Assembly (NCBI RefSeq): GCF_003933745.1
Contig: NZ_RSEB01000004.1
Location: forward strand, 248,001-312,000
Direction: 5' to 3'
Origin: Glycomyces terrestris
GTDB lineage: Bacteria; Actinomycetota; Actinomycetes; Mycobacteriales; Micromonosporaceae
DNA length: 64,000 nucleotides
This document shows positions 16,765-23,990 of this stretch, piece by piece. Within the stretch, counting starts at the first letter, position 1. The number at the start of each line of letters is the position of its first letter. The notes under the pieces were generated by a model. The model saw nothing but the letters and a program-made list of their open reading frames with translations, searched no databases and was not told the origin of the DNA. Made by a program: the position numbers and the translations under genes.

Positions 16765-17151
16765 ATGGCGAGAATCATCACCGTCCTCCACTTCTTCGCG
16801 GCCGTGTTCCTCGGCTTCGGACTCGCGTTCCTCGGCGTCCCGGTCATGTACTCGTGGCCGGTCGCCCTCGTCGTCGTCGGCATCGCGGCGATGTGGTTCG
16901 GCCGCACGATCAACGAGCGGGAGGCCCCGGGCGCGCCGCCCAGCCTCCTGACGGCGATCGGCTACGGCTTCGTGCTCGTGTTCGCCCCGCTCGTCTTCGC
17001 CGGGGGCGCCTCCAGCGACGGCGTCCTGAACTTCCCGCTGGCCCTGGGTATCGGCCTGGCCGCCGGGATCGCGCTGGTCGCCGCCTACCGGTTCGCGTAC
17101 AAGGCGCTGCGCGGCAAGGCGAACGAGCCCCAGGGCCCCGCTCCCGCGTGA
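16765..17151 (+). CDS. Small four-helix membrane protein
   Basis: This 128-residue hydrophobic protein has four predicted helices: about 5-22, 27-45, 62-80 and 88-108. A polar loop NEREAPGAPP lies between helices 2 and 3, and the tail is basic and Pro-rich. I recognise no family. CGAAAGGCG lies upstream of the ATG. A strong hairpin follows the gene, so it is the last gene transcribed in this direction before the convergent aidB. Confidence 0.65.
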   Translation: MARIITVLHFFAAVFLGFGLAFLGVPVMYSWPVALVVVGIAAMWFGRTINEREAPGAPPSLLTAIGYGFVLVFAPLVFAGGASSDGVLNFPLALGIGLAAGIALVAAYRFAYKALRGKANEPQGPAPA

Positions 17152-17160
17152 CTCCGCGAA

Positions 17161-17196
17161 CGGCGGCGGCCCCGGTCGAGACCGGGGCCGCCGCCG
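17161..17196. terminator. Bidirectional hairpin terminator
   Basis: Sixteen perfectly paired bases (17161-17176 with 17181-17196) closing a four-base loop (CGAG), between the convergent membrane protein gene and aidB. No T-run. Confidence 0.8.
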
Positions 17197-17199
17197 TGT

Positions 17200-18810
17200 T
17201 CACACCGGCAGGTGCCGTTCGACGATCGCCGCGGCGTCCGGCACCGGGGTCGCGCCGTACTGCCGCCCCCGGTCGGGCCCGAGCCGGGAGGCGCAGAACG
17301 CGTCGGCGACCGCGGCGGGGGAGTGGCGGACGAGCAGCGACGCCTGGAGGGCGAGCCCGAGGTCCTCGGTGAGGCGCCGGGCCCCGGCCGGCTCCACGCC
17401 GGCGGCCAGCGCCCGCTTGACGCCTGCGACGTGCGCGGCCAGGCGCGCGTCCGCGGCAGCGGCCGGCTCGACCTCGGCGAGGAACGCCTCGGCGGACTGC
17501 GGGGCGGTCGCCAGGGCGCGGAGCACGTCGAGGCAGATGACGTTGCCCGACCCCTCCCAGATCGACAGGAGCGGCTGCTCGCGGTAGCGGCGCGCGAGGG
17601 GCGCCTCCTCGACGTACCCGTTGCCGCCCAGGCATTCGAGGGCCTCGGCGGCGTGGGCGGGGCCGCGCTTGCACACCCAGTACTTGGCGACGGCGGTCGC
17701 GAGGCGCCGGAACGGGCCCTGGCCCGGGTCGTCGTACGCGGCGGCCAGGCGCATCATGACGGCGGTGGCGGCCTCGGACTCGACGGCGAGGTCGGCCAGG
17801 ACCTGCGTCATGAGCGGCTGGTCGACCAGTCGCCGGCCGAAGGCGCTGCGGTGGGCGGCGTGCCAGGCGGCCTCGGCGACGGACTGGCGCATCCCGGCGG
17901 CGGTGGCGATGACGCAGTCGAGGCGGGTGTGGTTGACCATCCCGATGATGACGGCGACGCCGCGGCCCTCCTCGCCGACGCGGTGGGCGAGGGCGTCGTG
18001 GAGTTCGATCTCGGCGGAGGCGTTCGAGCGGTTCCCGAGCTTGTCCTTCAAGCGCTGCAACCGGATCGCGTTCCGCGTGCCGTCCGGCAGGACCCGCGGC
18101 AGCAGGAAGCAGGTGAGGCCGCCGGGGGCTTGCGCGAGGACGAGGAACGCGTCGTTCATCGGCGCCGAGCAGAACCACTTGTGGCCGCGCAGCGCGTAGG
18201 CGCCGTCGGCGGTCGGGGTCGCGGCGGTGGTGTTGGCGCGGACGTCGGAGCCGCCCTGCTTCTCGGTCATGGCCATGCCGACGAGGACGCCGGCCTTGTC
18301 GGCGGCCGGGCGCAGCCCGAAGTCGTAGGCGCGGGAGGTGATCCGCGGCTCCCACTCGGCCGCGAGCGCGGGCTCGGCCCGCAGCGCGGGGACGGCGGCG
18401 TACGTCATCGAGACGGGGCAGCAGTGGCCGGGTTCGGCCTGCGCGAGCAGCGACATGAGCACGGCGCGGGCGGCGTGCGCGCCGGGTCTCGGCTCGCCCC
18501 AGGGCATCGCGTGGGCGCCGTGCGCGACGGCCAGGCCCATGAACCGGTGCCAGGAGGGGTGGAAGTCGACCTCGTCGACGCGGTTGCCGTACCGGTCGTG
18601 GGTGCGCAGGACCGGCGGGTACCGGTGGGCCTCCTCGGCCCAGCGGGCGGCCTCGGCGGAGCCGAGGGTCTTCCCGAGTGCGCGGGCGTCGGCCTCGATC
18701 CAGCCGGCGCCGGCGCGCTCGGCGGCCTCGCGCAGCGGCGCGTCGTCGTCGTAGGGGTTGCGGTCCGTCAGGGGCGGCGGCTGGTTGGCGACGGTGTGGG
18801 TCTCGTTCAC
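17200..18810 (-). CDS. aidB: AidB-type acyl-CoA dehydrogenase (alkylation response)
   Basis: This 536-residue protein matches the AidB branch of the acyl-CoA dehydrogenase superfamily in length (E. coli AidB is about 540) and motifs: GHCCPVSMTYAAVPAL, AMTEKQGGSDVRANTT (FAD-contacting), HKWFCSAPMNDAFLVLAQ, ECLGGNGYVEE and SIWEGSGNVICLDVLRAL. AidB binds FAD and DNA and is linked to protection against alkylating agents, although its exact activity is debated. The GTG at 18810 is chosen because GGGGAGA lies just before it. The longer frame upstream overlaps a hydrolase gene and is rejected. Its -10 lies against the terminator of the upstream gene. Confidence 0.9.
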   Translation of the reverse strand: MNETHTVANQPPPLTDRNPYDDDAPLREAAERAGAGWIEADARALGKTLGSAEAARWAEEAHRYPPVLRTHDRYGNRVDEVDFHPSWHRFMGLAVAHGAHAMPWGEPRPGAHAARAVLMSLLAQAEPGHCCPVSMTYAAVPALRAEPALAAEWEPRITSRAYDFGLRPAADKAGVLVGMAMTEKQGGSDVRANTTAATPTADGAYALRGHKWFCSAPMNDAFLVLAQAPGGLTCFLLPRVLPDGTRNAIRLQRLKDKLGNRSNASAEIELHDALAHRVGEEGRGVAVIIGMVNHTRLDCVIATAAGMRQSVAEAAWHAAHRSAFGRRLVDQPLMTQVLADLAVESEAATAVMMRLAAAYDDPGQGPFRRLATAVAKYWVCKRGPAHAAEALECLGGNGYVEEAPLARRYREQPLLSIWEGSGNVICLDVLRALATAPQSAEAFLAEVEPAAAADARLAAHVAGVKRALAAGVEPAGARRLTEDLGLALQASLLVRHSPAAVADAFCASRLGPDRGRQYGATPVPDAAAIVERHLPV

Positions 18811-18838
18811 GGCTCTCCCCGGGCTCGGCAGGTCCCAC

Positions 18839-18844
18839 ATCGTA
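18839..18844 (-). promoter_or_regulatory. Candidate aidB -10 box
   Basis: On the minus strand TACGAT (18844 to 18839) lies 28 bases before the aidB GTG. The -35 region would fall inside the terminator stem of the upstream gene, so no normal -35 hexamer can be recognised. Confidence 0.35.
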
Positions 18845-18847
18845 GTA

Positions 18848-18890
18848 CGCGCGGGGGCGGCCGGACGACTGGTCCGGCCGCCCCCGCGCG
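18848..18890 (-). terminator. Terminator of the secreted hydrolase gene
   Basis: Nineteen perfectly paired bases (18848-18866 with 18872-18890) around a five-base loop, beginning seven bases after the hydrolase stop. This is the longest perfect stem seen in the window. Confidence 0.8.
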
Positions 18891-18896
18891 TGCGTT

Positions 18897-20426
18897 CTAG
18901 AAGGCGCCGTTCGCGATCCGGTCGCGCACCGACGACGCGTCCAGCGCGCCCGGGAAGTCCAGGTTCGGGCAGCTCAGGCCCGCGTCCGGAGTCTCGCGGT
19001 CGACGAAGTACGCGTTGACGGCGTCGTCGACGCAGGTCGAGTAGCCGCCGTAGATGGTGTGGAAGTAGCCCTCGTAGGTGATGAGGTGCCCGTCGGCCTG
19101 GTCGGCCGCGGCGAGCGTCCACGGGTAGACCGTGGCCGGGTCGTGCTCGTTGCCGATGAACACGATCGGGGGCGCCGAGCGGGGGATGTCGAGCTCGTCG
19201 CGCTCGTTCGTGTGCTCGATGCCGGAGCCGACGCAGGTGAGCGCGTGCTGGTTGTACGGCGTCCACTCCACGTTCGGGGAGTCCTCGGCGAGCTTGCCCA
19301 GGAGCGTCGCGAACTCGTCGTAGTCCTCGATCTCCCAGCCCCAGTCCTGGCACCAGGCCGGGTAGTAGAGGTACTCGAACAGCTCGGGCTCCTCCTCCTG
19401 GAGCAGTCCGGCGCCGCCGGGCAGCAGGACGCCGTCGCGCATGGCGGCGTACTCCTCGGCGAGCGCGGGCCAGCCCTGCGGGTAGTTCGCGGTGAAGGTG
19501 AAGTTCTCGGCCAGGCCGATGAAGTCGAGCGGCAGGCCCTCGTACGGGTCGGTCAGCTCGCCGGCCCGGGCCTTCGCCTTCAGCCCGGCGTAGACGGTCT
19601 CGACGTCCTCGCCGTGCAGCGCGCACTCGGGGGCGGACTCGCACCAGTCGGCGAAGGCCACGAAGTTCTCCTCCACGGCCGCGGTCTCGGTCCGCATGAA
19701 GTCCCATGTGGATTCGAGGCTGTGGTCCATGTTGCCGTCCAGGACCATGGTGCGGATGTGGCGCGGGTACTTCTCGGCGTACTGCTGGCCCATGATGGTC
19801 CCGTACGAGTAGCCGAGGTAGTTCAGCCTGCCCTCGCCGAGGGCGCGGCGGATGCGCTCCATGTCCTCGACGGTCTCCAGGTTGGAGACGTGGTCGAAGA
19901 GGCGGCCGGTGTGCTCGCGGCAGTCCTCGGTGAGCGCGGCGTTGGCGGCCTCGCGGGCGTCCCACGTCTCCTGGTCGGTGGGGAAGGGCACCGAGAGCGC
20001 GTCCATGAGCGCGTCCTCGCTGCACTGCACCTGCGTGCTGGTGTTGATGCCGCGCGGGTCGAAGCCGACGATGTCGAAGTGCTCGGCGGTCTCGCCGGTA
20101 AGCGGGCTGCCGTCGATGATCGACCCGACGCCGGAGCCGCCGGGGCCGCCCGGGTCCATGAGGATCGTGCCGATCTTCTCGTCGGGGTTCGCGGCCTCGC
20201 GCTTGGCGAGGCCGATCTCGATGGTGCCGCGCCAGGGCCGGGAGTAGTCGAGCGGGACGTCGATGGTCGCGCACTCGACCGGTTCGGCCGGGTCGACCTC
20301 GGGGCAGGGGCCCCAGTCGATGCCGCGCGGGTGCGCCGCCGCCGCGAGCGGGTTGACGGCGAGGAACGTGAGCGTGAGCGCGGCGGCCGAGGCGGCCGCC
20401 GCGAGGGTGCGGGTGAGTGGTCTCAA
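18897..20426 (-). CDS. Secreted alpha/beta-hydrolase (tripeptidyl aminopeptidase-like)
   Basis: This 509-residue precursor has a Sec-type signal (LRPLTRTLAAAASAAALTLT, then cleavage near AAAAH). A large alpha/beta-hydrolase domain carries DPGGPGGSG, the oxyanion loop typical of the Streptomyces SCO7095/Tap-like family, and the nucleophile elbow GYSYGT with Ser207. Near the C-terminus GNEHDPAT and GYFHTIYGG supply the Asp and His. Members cleave N-terminal tripeptides or small peptides outside the cell. The TTG at 20426 is chosen because GGAAGG precedes it and it starts the signal peptide; an ATG at 20513 is possible but would add 29 polar residues. Conserved Cys residues suggest disulfides. 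Confidence 0.85.
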   Translation of the reverse strand: MRPLTRTLAAAASAAALTLTFLAVNPLAAAAHPRGIDWGPCPEVDPAEPVECATIDVPLDYSRPWRGTIEIGLAKREAANPDEKIGTILMDPGGPGGSGVGSIIDGSPLTGETAEHFDIVGFDPRGINTSTQVQCSEDALMDALSVPFPTDQETWDAREAANAALTEDCREHTGRLFDHVSNLETVEDMERIRRALGEGRLNYLGYSYGTIMGQQYAEKYPRHIRTMVLDGNMDHSLESTWDFMRTETAAVEENFVAFADWCESAPECALHGEDVETVYAGLKAKARAGELTDPYEGLPLDFIGLAENFTFTANYPQGWPALAEEYAAMRDGVLLPGGAGLLQEEEPELFEYLYYPAWCQDWGWEIEDYDEFATLLGKLAEDSPNVEWTPYNQHALTCVGSGIEHTNERDELDIPRSAPPIVFIGNEHDPATVYPWTLAAADQADGHLITYEGYFHTIYGGYSTCVDDAVNAYFVDRETPDAGLSCPNLDFPGALDASSVRDRIANGAF

Positions 20427-20880
20427 GCCGGAGAGCCTTCCAGTCGAAGGGGGTCCGTTCCGATCCGCGCGGATGTGCGCGGTTCCTCTCAGGATTGTAA
20501 GGAACGCACCCATTTGCCGGGGGTCCCGAACGCAGTCCCTTTCGCCCGGCCGGTCGCGTTGCGCCCCAACCGCACCGGCGGCCCCGCCCCGGGGGCGGGT
20601 CCGCCTCCGCTCACCTGGCGAGCGGCGGCGGCCGCCCGCGAGGCCGCGCCGCGGCTGCCGCTGGGCGTCTCCCCGCGAAGGACGGCGACCCCCGGCCTGC
20701 ACCCGTCGCGCGAACCCGGACGCCTCCGGTGAGGACCCGCTCGCTGCGGCCGCCGGCCGCCGCCGGCCGCCGCCGGTCGCCGCCGACCACCGGTGTGCCC
20801 TTCGACACCGGTCGCCCGCGCTGCCTGGGGGAACACGCCCGGTCGTGCTGCCGGATTCGTCGGATGCGGGAAGCGTGTGC
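20427..20880. other. Intergenic region between hydrolase and DAHP synthase leader
   Basis: I see no gene in these 454 bases. A tandem GC-rich stretch of GCCGCCGGC-type units runs from about 20746 to 20790. The leftmost part would hold the hydrolase promoter; no confident hexamers stand out. Confidence 0.4.
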
Positions 20881-20886
20881 TACGGT
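20881..20886 (+). promoter_or_regulatory. Leaderless-type -10 before the aromatic leader peptide
   Basis: TACGGT (TANNNT) ends six bases before the leader ATG at 20893, so the transcript would start at or next to the ATG. A possible but poor -35 (TTCGTC) lies at 20856-20861. A perfect nine-base inverted repeat (20864-20872 with 20886-20894) spans this promoter and the ATG, and could be an operator. Confidence 0.5.
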
Positions 20887-20892
20887 TCCCGC

Positions 20893-20961
20893 ATGTCCGC
20901 CGTCCGCTGGTATCAGCGCTTTACGCAGGCTCCGGGTGGAGCCCGCGGTCACTTGCGCTGA
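20893..20961 (+). CDS. Aromatic leader peptide (putative attenuator)
   Basis: This 22-codon reading frame has the sequence MSAVRWYQRF then TQAPGGARGHLR. It places Trp6, Tyr7 and Phe10, all three end products of the aromatic pathway, within five codons. It ends 129 bases before the DAHP synthase start and is followed by a terminator-like hairpin. There is no Shine-Dalgarno, but a -10 box six bases upstream fits a leaderless mRNA, where the ribosome starts on the 5'-terminal ATG. Ribosome stalling at these codons when charged aromatic tRNAs are low would control the downstream gene. A leaderless aromatic leader (aroR) before aroF is known in Corynebacterium glutamicum; equivalence is inferred. 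Confidence 0.65.
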   Translation: MSAVRWYQRFTQAPGGARGHLR

Positions 20962-20981
20962 CCTGACGGACACCCGGAGCC
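20928..20981 (+). promoter_or_regulatory. Leader RNA helix competing with translation
   Basis: GGCTCCGGGTG (20928-20938, inside the leader peptide after the aromatic codons) pairs perfectly with CACCCGGAGCC (20971-20981, after the leader stop). A ribosome stalled at codons 6-10 would leave it free to form, while a ribosome reaching the stop would block it. Extra CGC/GCG pairing just touches the foot of the next hairpin. Confidence 0.5.
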
Positions 20982-20984
20982 ACG

Positions 20985-21008
20985 CGGCAGAGACACCCGT
21001 CTCTGCCG
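20985..21008 (+). terminator. Attenuator hairpin in the DAHP synthase leader
   Basis: Ten perfectly paired bases (20985-20994 with 20999-21008) close a four-base loop and are followed by TTCGTCGTTT, which is T-rich for this genome. It lies 23 bases after the leader peptide stop, the position expected for an attenuator terminator. Confidence 0.55.
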
Positions 21009-21018
21009 TTCGTCGTTT

Positions 21019-21077
21019 GAGGCGGGCCGGCCCGGGTCGATGCCGAGTGGATTCCCACCCGCCTCTGCAACCAGAGG
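21019..21077 (+). promoter_or_regulatory. Possible ribosome-site switch before DAHP synthase
   Basis: CCTCT (21062-21066) can pair with the ribosome site AGAGG (21073-21077). The overlapping CCCGCCTC (21058-21065) can instead pair with GAGGCGGG (21019-21026). The two helices exclude each other, so the ribosome site is free only when the upstream pairing forms. Confidence 0.4.
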
Positions 21078-21090
21078 AGACTTCCGCTCG

Positions 21091-22176
21091 ATGAGCACGC
21101 CGACCGACACCGCCGCCCCGCAGACCAGCGACCTCCGCGTCCGCGGCTTCCAGCCGCTCGTGGCCCCGGCCGTCCTGCGCGGCGAGCTGCCGCTGGGCCC
21201 CGACCGCGCCGCCCTCGTGGCGCACAGCCGCGCCGCCGTCAAGGACGTCCTCGCGGGCGACGACGACCGGCTCCTCCTGGTCGTCGGGCCCTGCTCGGTC
21301 CACGACCCGGCCGCGGCCAAGGACTACGCGCAGCGCCTCGCCGCGGCGGCCGCCCCGCTCGCCGACGACCTCCTGGTGGTCATGCGCGTCTACTTCGAGA
21401 AGCCCCGCACCACCGTCGGCTGGAAGGGCCTCATCAACGACCCGCACCTGAACGGCACCCACGACATCGGGCTCGGCCTGCGCCTGGCCCGCCAGGTGCT
21501 CCTCGACGTGCTCGACACCGGCCTGCCGGTCGGCTGCGAGTTCCTGGAGCCGCTCAGCCCGCAGCACATCGCCGACGCCGTCTCCTGGGGCGCCATCGGC
21601 GCCCGCACCACCGAGAGCCAGGTCCACCGCCAGCTCGCCTCGGGCCTGTCGATGCCGATCGGGTTCAAGAACTCCACCGACGGCGACCTCGCCGGCGCGA
21701 TCGACGGCTGCCGCTCCGCCGCCGGGGAGCACACGTTCTTCGGCGTCGACGAGGACGGCCGCGCCTCCATCGTCTCCACCAGCGGCAACCCCGACTGCCA
21801 CATCATCCTGCGCGGCGGCCGCGGCGGCCCCAACTACGGGCCCGCCGACGTGCGCGACGCGCTCGCGCTCCTGGCCAAGCACGGCATGCCCGAGCGTCTG
21901 GTCGTGGACGCCAGCCACGCCAACTCCGGCAAGGACCACGTCCGCCAGGCCGAGGTCGTCCGCGAGCTCGGCGACCGGATCGCGCTGGGGGAGCGGGGCA
22001 TCGCGGGCCTGATGATCGAGTCCTTCATCGAACCGGGCCGCCAGGAGCCCGCCCCGCTCGAGACCCTCGTCTACGGCCAGAGCGTCACCGACGCCTGCGT
22101 CGGCTGGGACGAGACCGAGCGCCTCCTGAACGAGCTCGCCGCCGCCGTCCGCGCCGGCCGCGAACGCCGCGCCTAG
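21091..22176 (+). CDS. Type I DAHP synthase (AroG/AroF-like)
   Basis: This 361-residue enzyme condenses phosphoenolpyruvate and erythrose 4-phosphate, the first step of the shikimate pathway. It closely follows the E. coli AroFGH type: VVGPCSVHDPAAAKDYA, MRVYFEKPRTTVGWKG (PEP and metal site), LINDPHLNG, GAIGARTTESQVHRQLASGL, IGFKNSTDG, NPDCHIILRGGRGG and DASHANSGK. Type I enzymes of this class are feedback-inhibited through an N-terminal extension; residues 1-40 are present here. The ATG at 21091 has AGAGGAG upstream; an earlier in-frame start would sit inside the leader. The preceding leader peptide and hairpins suggest control by aromatic amino acid supply. Confidence 0.95.
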   Translation: MSTPTDTAAPQTSDLRVRGFQPLVAPAVLRGELPLGPDRAALVAHSRAAVKDVLAGDDDRLLLVVGPCSVHDPAAAKDYAQRLAAAAAPLADDLLVVMRVYFEKPRTTVGWKGLINDPHLNGTHDIGLGLRLARQVLLDVLDTGLPVGCEFLEPLSPQHIADAVSWGAIGARTTESQVHRQLASGLSMPIGFKNSTDGDLAGAIDGCRSAAGEHTFFGVDEDGRASIVSTSGNPDCHIILRGGRGGPNYGPADVRDALALLAKHGMPERLVVDASHANSGKDHVRQAEVVRELGDRIALGERGIAGLMIESFIEPGRQEPAPLETLVYGQSVTDACVGWDETERLLNELAAAVRAGRERRA

Positions 22177-22188
22177 ACGCACCCGGAG

Positions 22189-22218
22189 ACGGCGCGCCCG
22201 CGACCGCGGGCGCGCCGT
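22189..22218 (+). terminator. Terminator of the DAHP synthase gene
   Basis: Fourteen complementary bases on each side (22189-22202 with 22205-22218), 12 bases after the stop. The two-base loop implies that the innermost pair opens. It lies immediately upstream of the PadR promoter. Confidence 0.75.
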
Positions 22219-22242
22219 TCGCATCACCCCGAACCGCCTGCT

Positions 22243-22260
22243 TATTCTAGCGCTAGAATA
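22243..22260. promoter_or_regulatory. PadR operator overlapping its leaderless -10
   Basis: TATTCTAGCGCTAGAATA is a perfect 18-base palindrome ending five bases before the ATG at 22266. Its right arm contains TAGAAT (22254-22259), a -10 box six bases before the ATG. A dimeric repressor bound here would cover the promoter, so autorepression is likely. Confidence 0.7.
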
Positions 22261-22265
22261 GAGGG

Positions 22266-23414
22266 ATGGACGCCCTCACCGACGCCGAGCTGACCGTGCT
22301 CGGCCTGCTCGCAGAGACCCCCAGGCACGGGTACGAGCTCGAGCGCGTGATCGAGGAGCGCGGGGTGCGCTCGTGGACCGCGCTCGGGTTCTCCTCGATC
22401 TACTACGTCGTCGACCGGCTCGCCAAGCGCGGCCTGGTCGAACCGGCCGGGCCGCGCGGCCCGGGCAAGTCCCGCGTCGTCTACCGCCCCACGCCCGCCG
22501 GGCTCGACCAGTGCGCCGCCGCCACCCGCGAGGCGCTCGCCCGGCCCGCGCCGGTGCGCTCGCGCGTGCTCGTCGGCATGGCCAACAGCTCCGGCCTGCC
22601 CGACGCCGAGGTCGCCGCCGCCCTGACCGAGCGCCGCTCGCACCTGCGCGAACGCCTCGCCGAGGTCCGCGCGGCGCGCGCCGCCCAGGAGCCCCTGCCG
22701 ACCGCCGCCCGCGCGGTCTTCGACTACAGCGAGGCCCTCCTCGCCGCCGAGATCGCCTGGACCGAGACCACGACCGCCGCCTACGAGCAGGAGCGCTCCA
22801 TGGACAAGTACGACGTCAAGCAGGCCCGCAAGGACCTCTACGCCCCCTCCGCGAAGGACTTCGGCATCGTCGACGTCCCCGAACTGCGCTACCTCGCCGT
22901 CGACGGCCACGGCGATCCCAACACCGCGCCCGCCTACACGCAGGCCGTCGAAGCCCTCTACGCGACCGCGTACGCCCTCAAGTTCGCCTCCAAGACCCTC
23001 GGGCGCGACTTCACCGTCGGCCCCCTCGAAGGGCTCTGGCGCGCCGACGACCCCGCCGTCTTCCTCACCCGCGCCAAGGCGGACTGGGACTGGACCATGC
23101 TCGTCAGCCTCCCCGAGTGGATCACCGACATCCAGGTCGAGACCGCCGTCGCGCACGCCGCGAAGAAGCAGGGCAACCCGGCCCTCGCGGCGCTCCGCGT
23201 CCTCACCCTGCACGAGGGGACCAGCGTCCAGATCCTCCACATCGGCTCATACGACGACGAGGCGCCCGTCCTCGACCGCCTCCACAACGCCTACATGCCC
23301 GAGCACGGCCTCGCCTTCAACGGCGACCACCACGAGATCTACCTCAGCGACCCCCGCCGCACCGACCCGTCCCGGCTCAAGACGGTGCTGCGCCAACCGG
23401 TCAAGCCGGCCTGA
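22266..23414 (+). CDS. PadR-family regulator fused to GyrI-like domain
   Basis: This 382-residue protein has two parts. Residues 1-95 are a PadR winged helix (ELTVLGLLAETPRHGYELER, then SSIYYVVDRLAKRGLVEPAG), followed by a helical dimerisation region to about 175. Residues 179-382 form a GyrI-like ligand-binding domain that begins MDKYDVKQARKDLYAPSAKD, a sequence usually found at the start of a separate protein. An ATG at 22800 with AGGAG seven bases upstream lies exactly at the junction, so a free GyrI-like protein may also be made. The fusion suggests a small-molecule sensor joined to a repressor. A perfect palindrome lies over its promoter. No linked efflux gene is obvious. Confidence 0.82.
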   Translation: MDALTDAELTVLGLLAETPRHGYELERVIEERGVRSWTALGFSSIYYVVDRLAKRGLVEPAGPRGPGKSRVVYRPTPAGLDQCAAATREALARPAPVRSRVLVGMANSSGLPDAEVAAALTERRSHLRERLAEVRAARAAQEPLPTAARAVFDYSEALLAAEIAWTETTTAAYEQERSMDKYDVKQARKDLYAPSAKDFGIVDVPELRYLAVDGHGDPNTAPAYTQAVEALYATAYALKFASKTLGRDFTVGPLEGLWRADDPAVFLTRAKADWDWTMLVSLPEWITDIQVETAVAHAAKKQGNPALAALRVLTLHEGTSVQILHIGSYDDEAPVLDRLHNAYMPEHGLAFNGDHHEIYLSDPRRTDPSRLKTVLRQPVKPA

Positions 23415-23424
23415 ACGGACGCGC

Positions 23425-23937
23425 CTAGGTCTCCTCGGTGCGGTACACGCGGAAGCCCCGGCGCTCGTAGTTGCCCAGGGCCACAGGGGAGTCGTCGGTG
23501 CACGTGTGGCCCCAGACCCGCCGGGGCTCATCGAGCCCGGGCCAGCGGTCCGCGAGCGTCCAAGCCCGCCGGACCGCCTCGGTCAGCAGGTGGCCGCCGA
23601 GGCCCCGGCCGATGAAGTCCGGCAGCAGCCCGAAGTAGGCGAGCTCGACCTCGCCGGGGACCGTGCCGTCGAGCTCGGCGAACCCCGCGGGCGTGCCGCG
23701 CACGTACCCCACCCACGTCTCGACGCCGGGCCGCTCCAGGTGCCCGCGCCACCGCTCCTCCGACCACGGGAGGCGGTCGGTCCAGTTCCACCGCCCGCCC
23801 ACGGCCGCGTACAGGAAGCGGCTGAACTCGGGGCTCGGGAGCTCGGCGCGCACGACCGCGACCTCCTCGGCCGGGGCCTTCGCCGGGGCCAGCCCGCCCG
23901 GGTCGCGCATCTCGAAGTACCAGGTGGTCAATGTCAT
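23425..23937 (-). CDS. GNAT-family N-acetyltransferase
   Basis: This 170-residue soluble protein has the GNAT core. ELAYFGLLPDFIGRGLGGHLL (residues about 98-118) includes the acetyl-CoA pyrophosphate loop (Q/R-x-x-G-x-G/A as IGRGLGG), and the C-terminal ALGNYERRGFRVYR is the usual last motif. The N-terminal half (FLYAAVGGRWNWTDRLPW) is typical of a small subgroup of uncharacterised acetyltransferases. GAAAGGGA precedes the ATG. It ends 11 bases from the convergent PadR-GyrI gene and starts 54 bases from the divergent exporter gene. The acceptor substrate is unknown. Confidence 0.88.
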   Translation of the reverse strand: MTLTTWYFEMRDPGGLAPAKAPAEEVAVVRAELPSPEFSRFLYAAVGGRWNWTDRLPWSEERWRGHLERPGVETWVGYVRGTPAGFAELDGTVPGEVELAYFGLLPDFIGRGLGGHLLTEAVRRAWTLADRWPGLDEPRRVWGHTCTDDSPVALGNYERRGFRVYRTEET

Positions 23938-23990
23938 GCGGTCCCTTTCTCGCGGTGGCCGGATGATCGCACATGCGAGGATGCGGAACC

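Noticed and set aside
17200-20274. A 1024-residue minus frame suggesting a fusion of AidB with another protein
   Set aside because: The first 488 residues are Arg-rich and overlap the hydrolase gene in another frame. A GTG with a ribosome site at 18810 and a terminator just before it mark the true aidB start.
20746-20790. GCCGCCGGC-type tandem stretch as a possible repeat array
   Set aside because: Short, imperfect and of a kind expected by chance in such GC-rich DNA; no CRISPR-like spacer structure.
20263-20892. Longer plus-strand frame ending with the aromatic leader peptide
   Set aside because: The upstream part is antisense to the hydrolase gene and low complexity; only the last 22 codons after a -10 box look meaningful.
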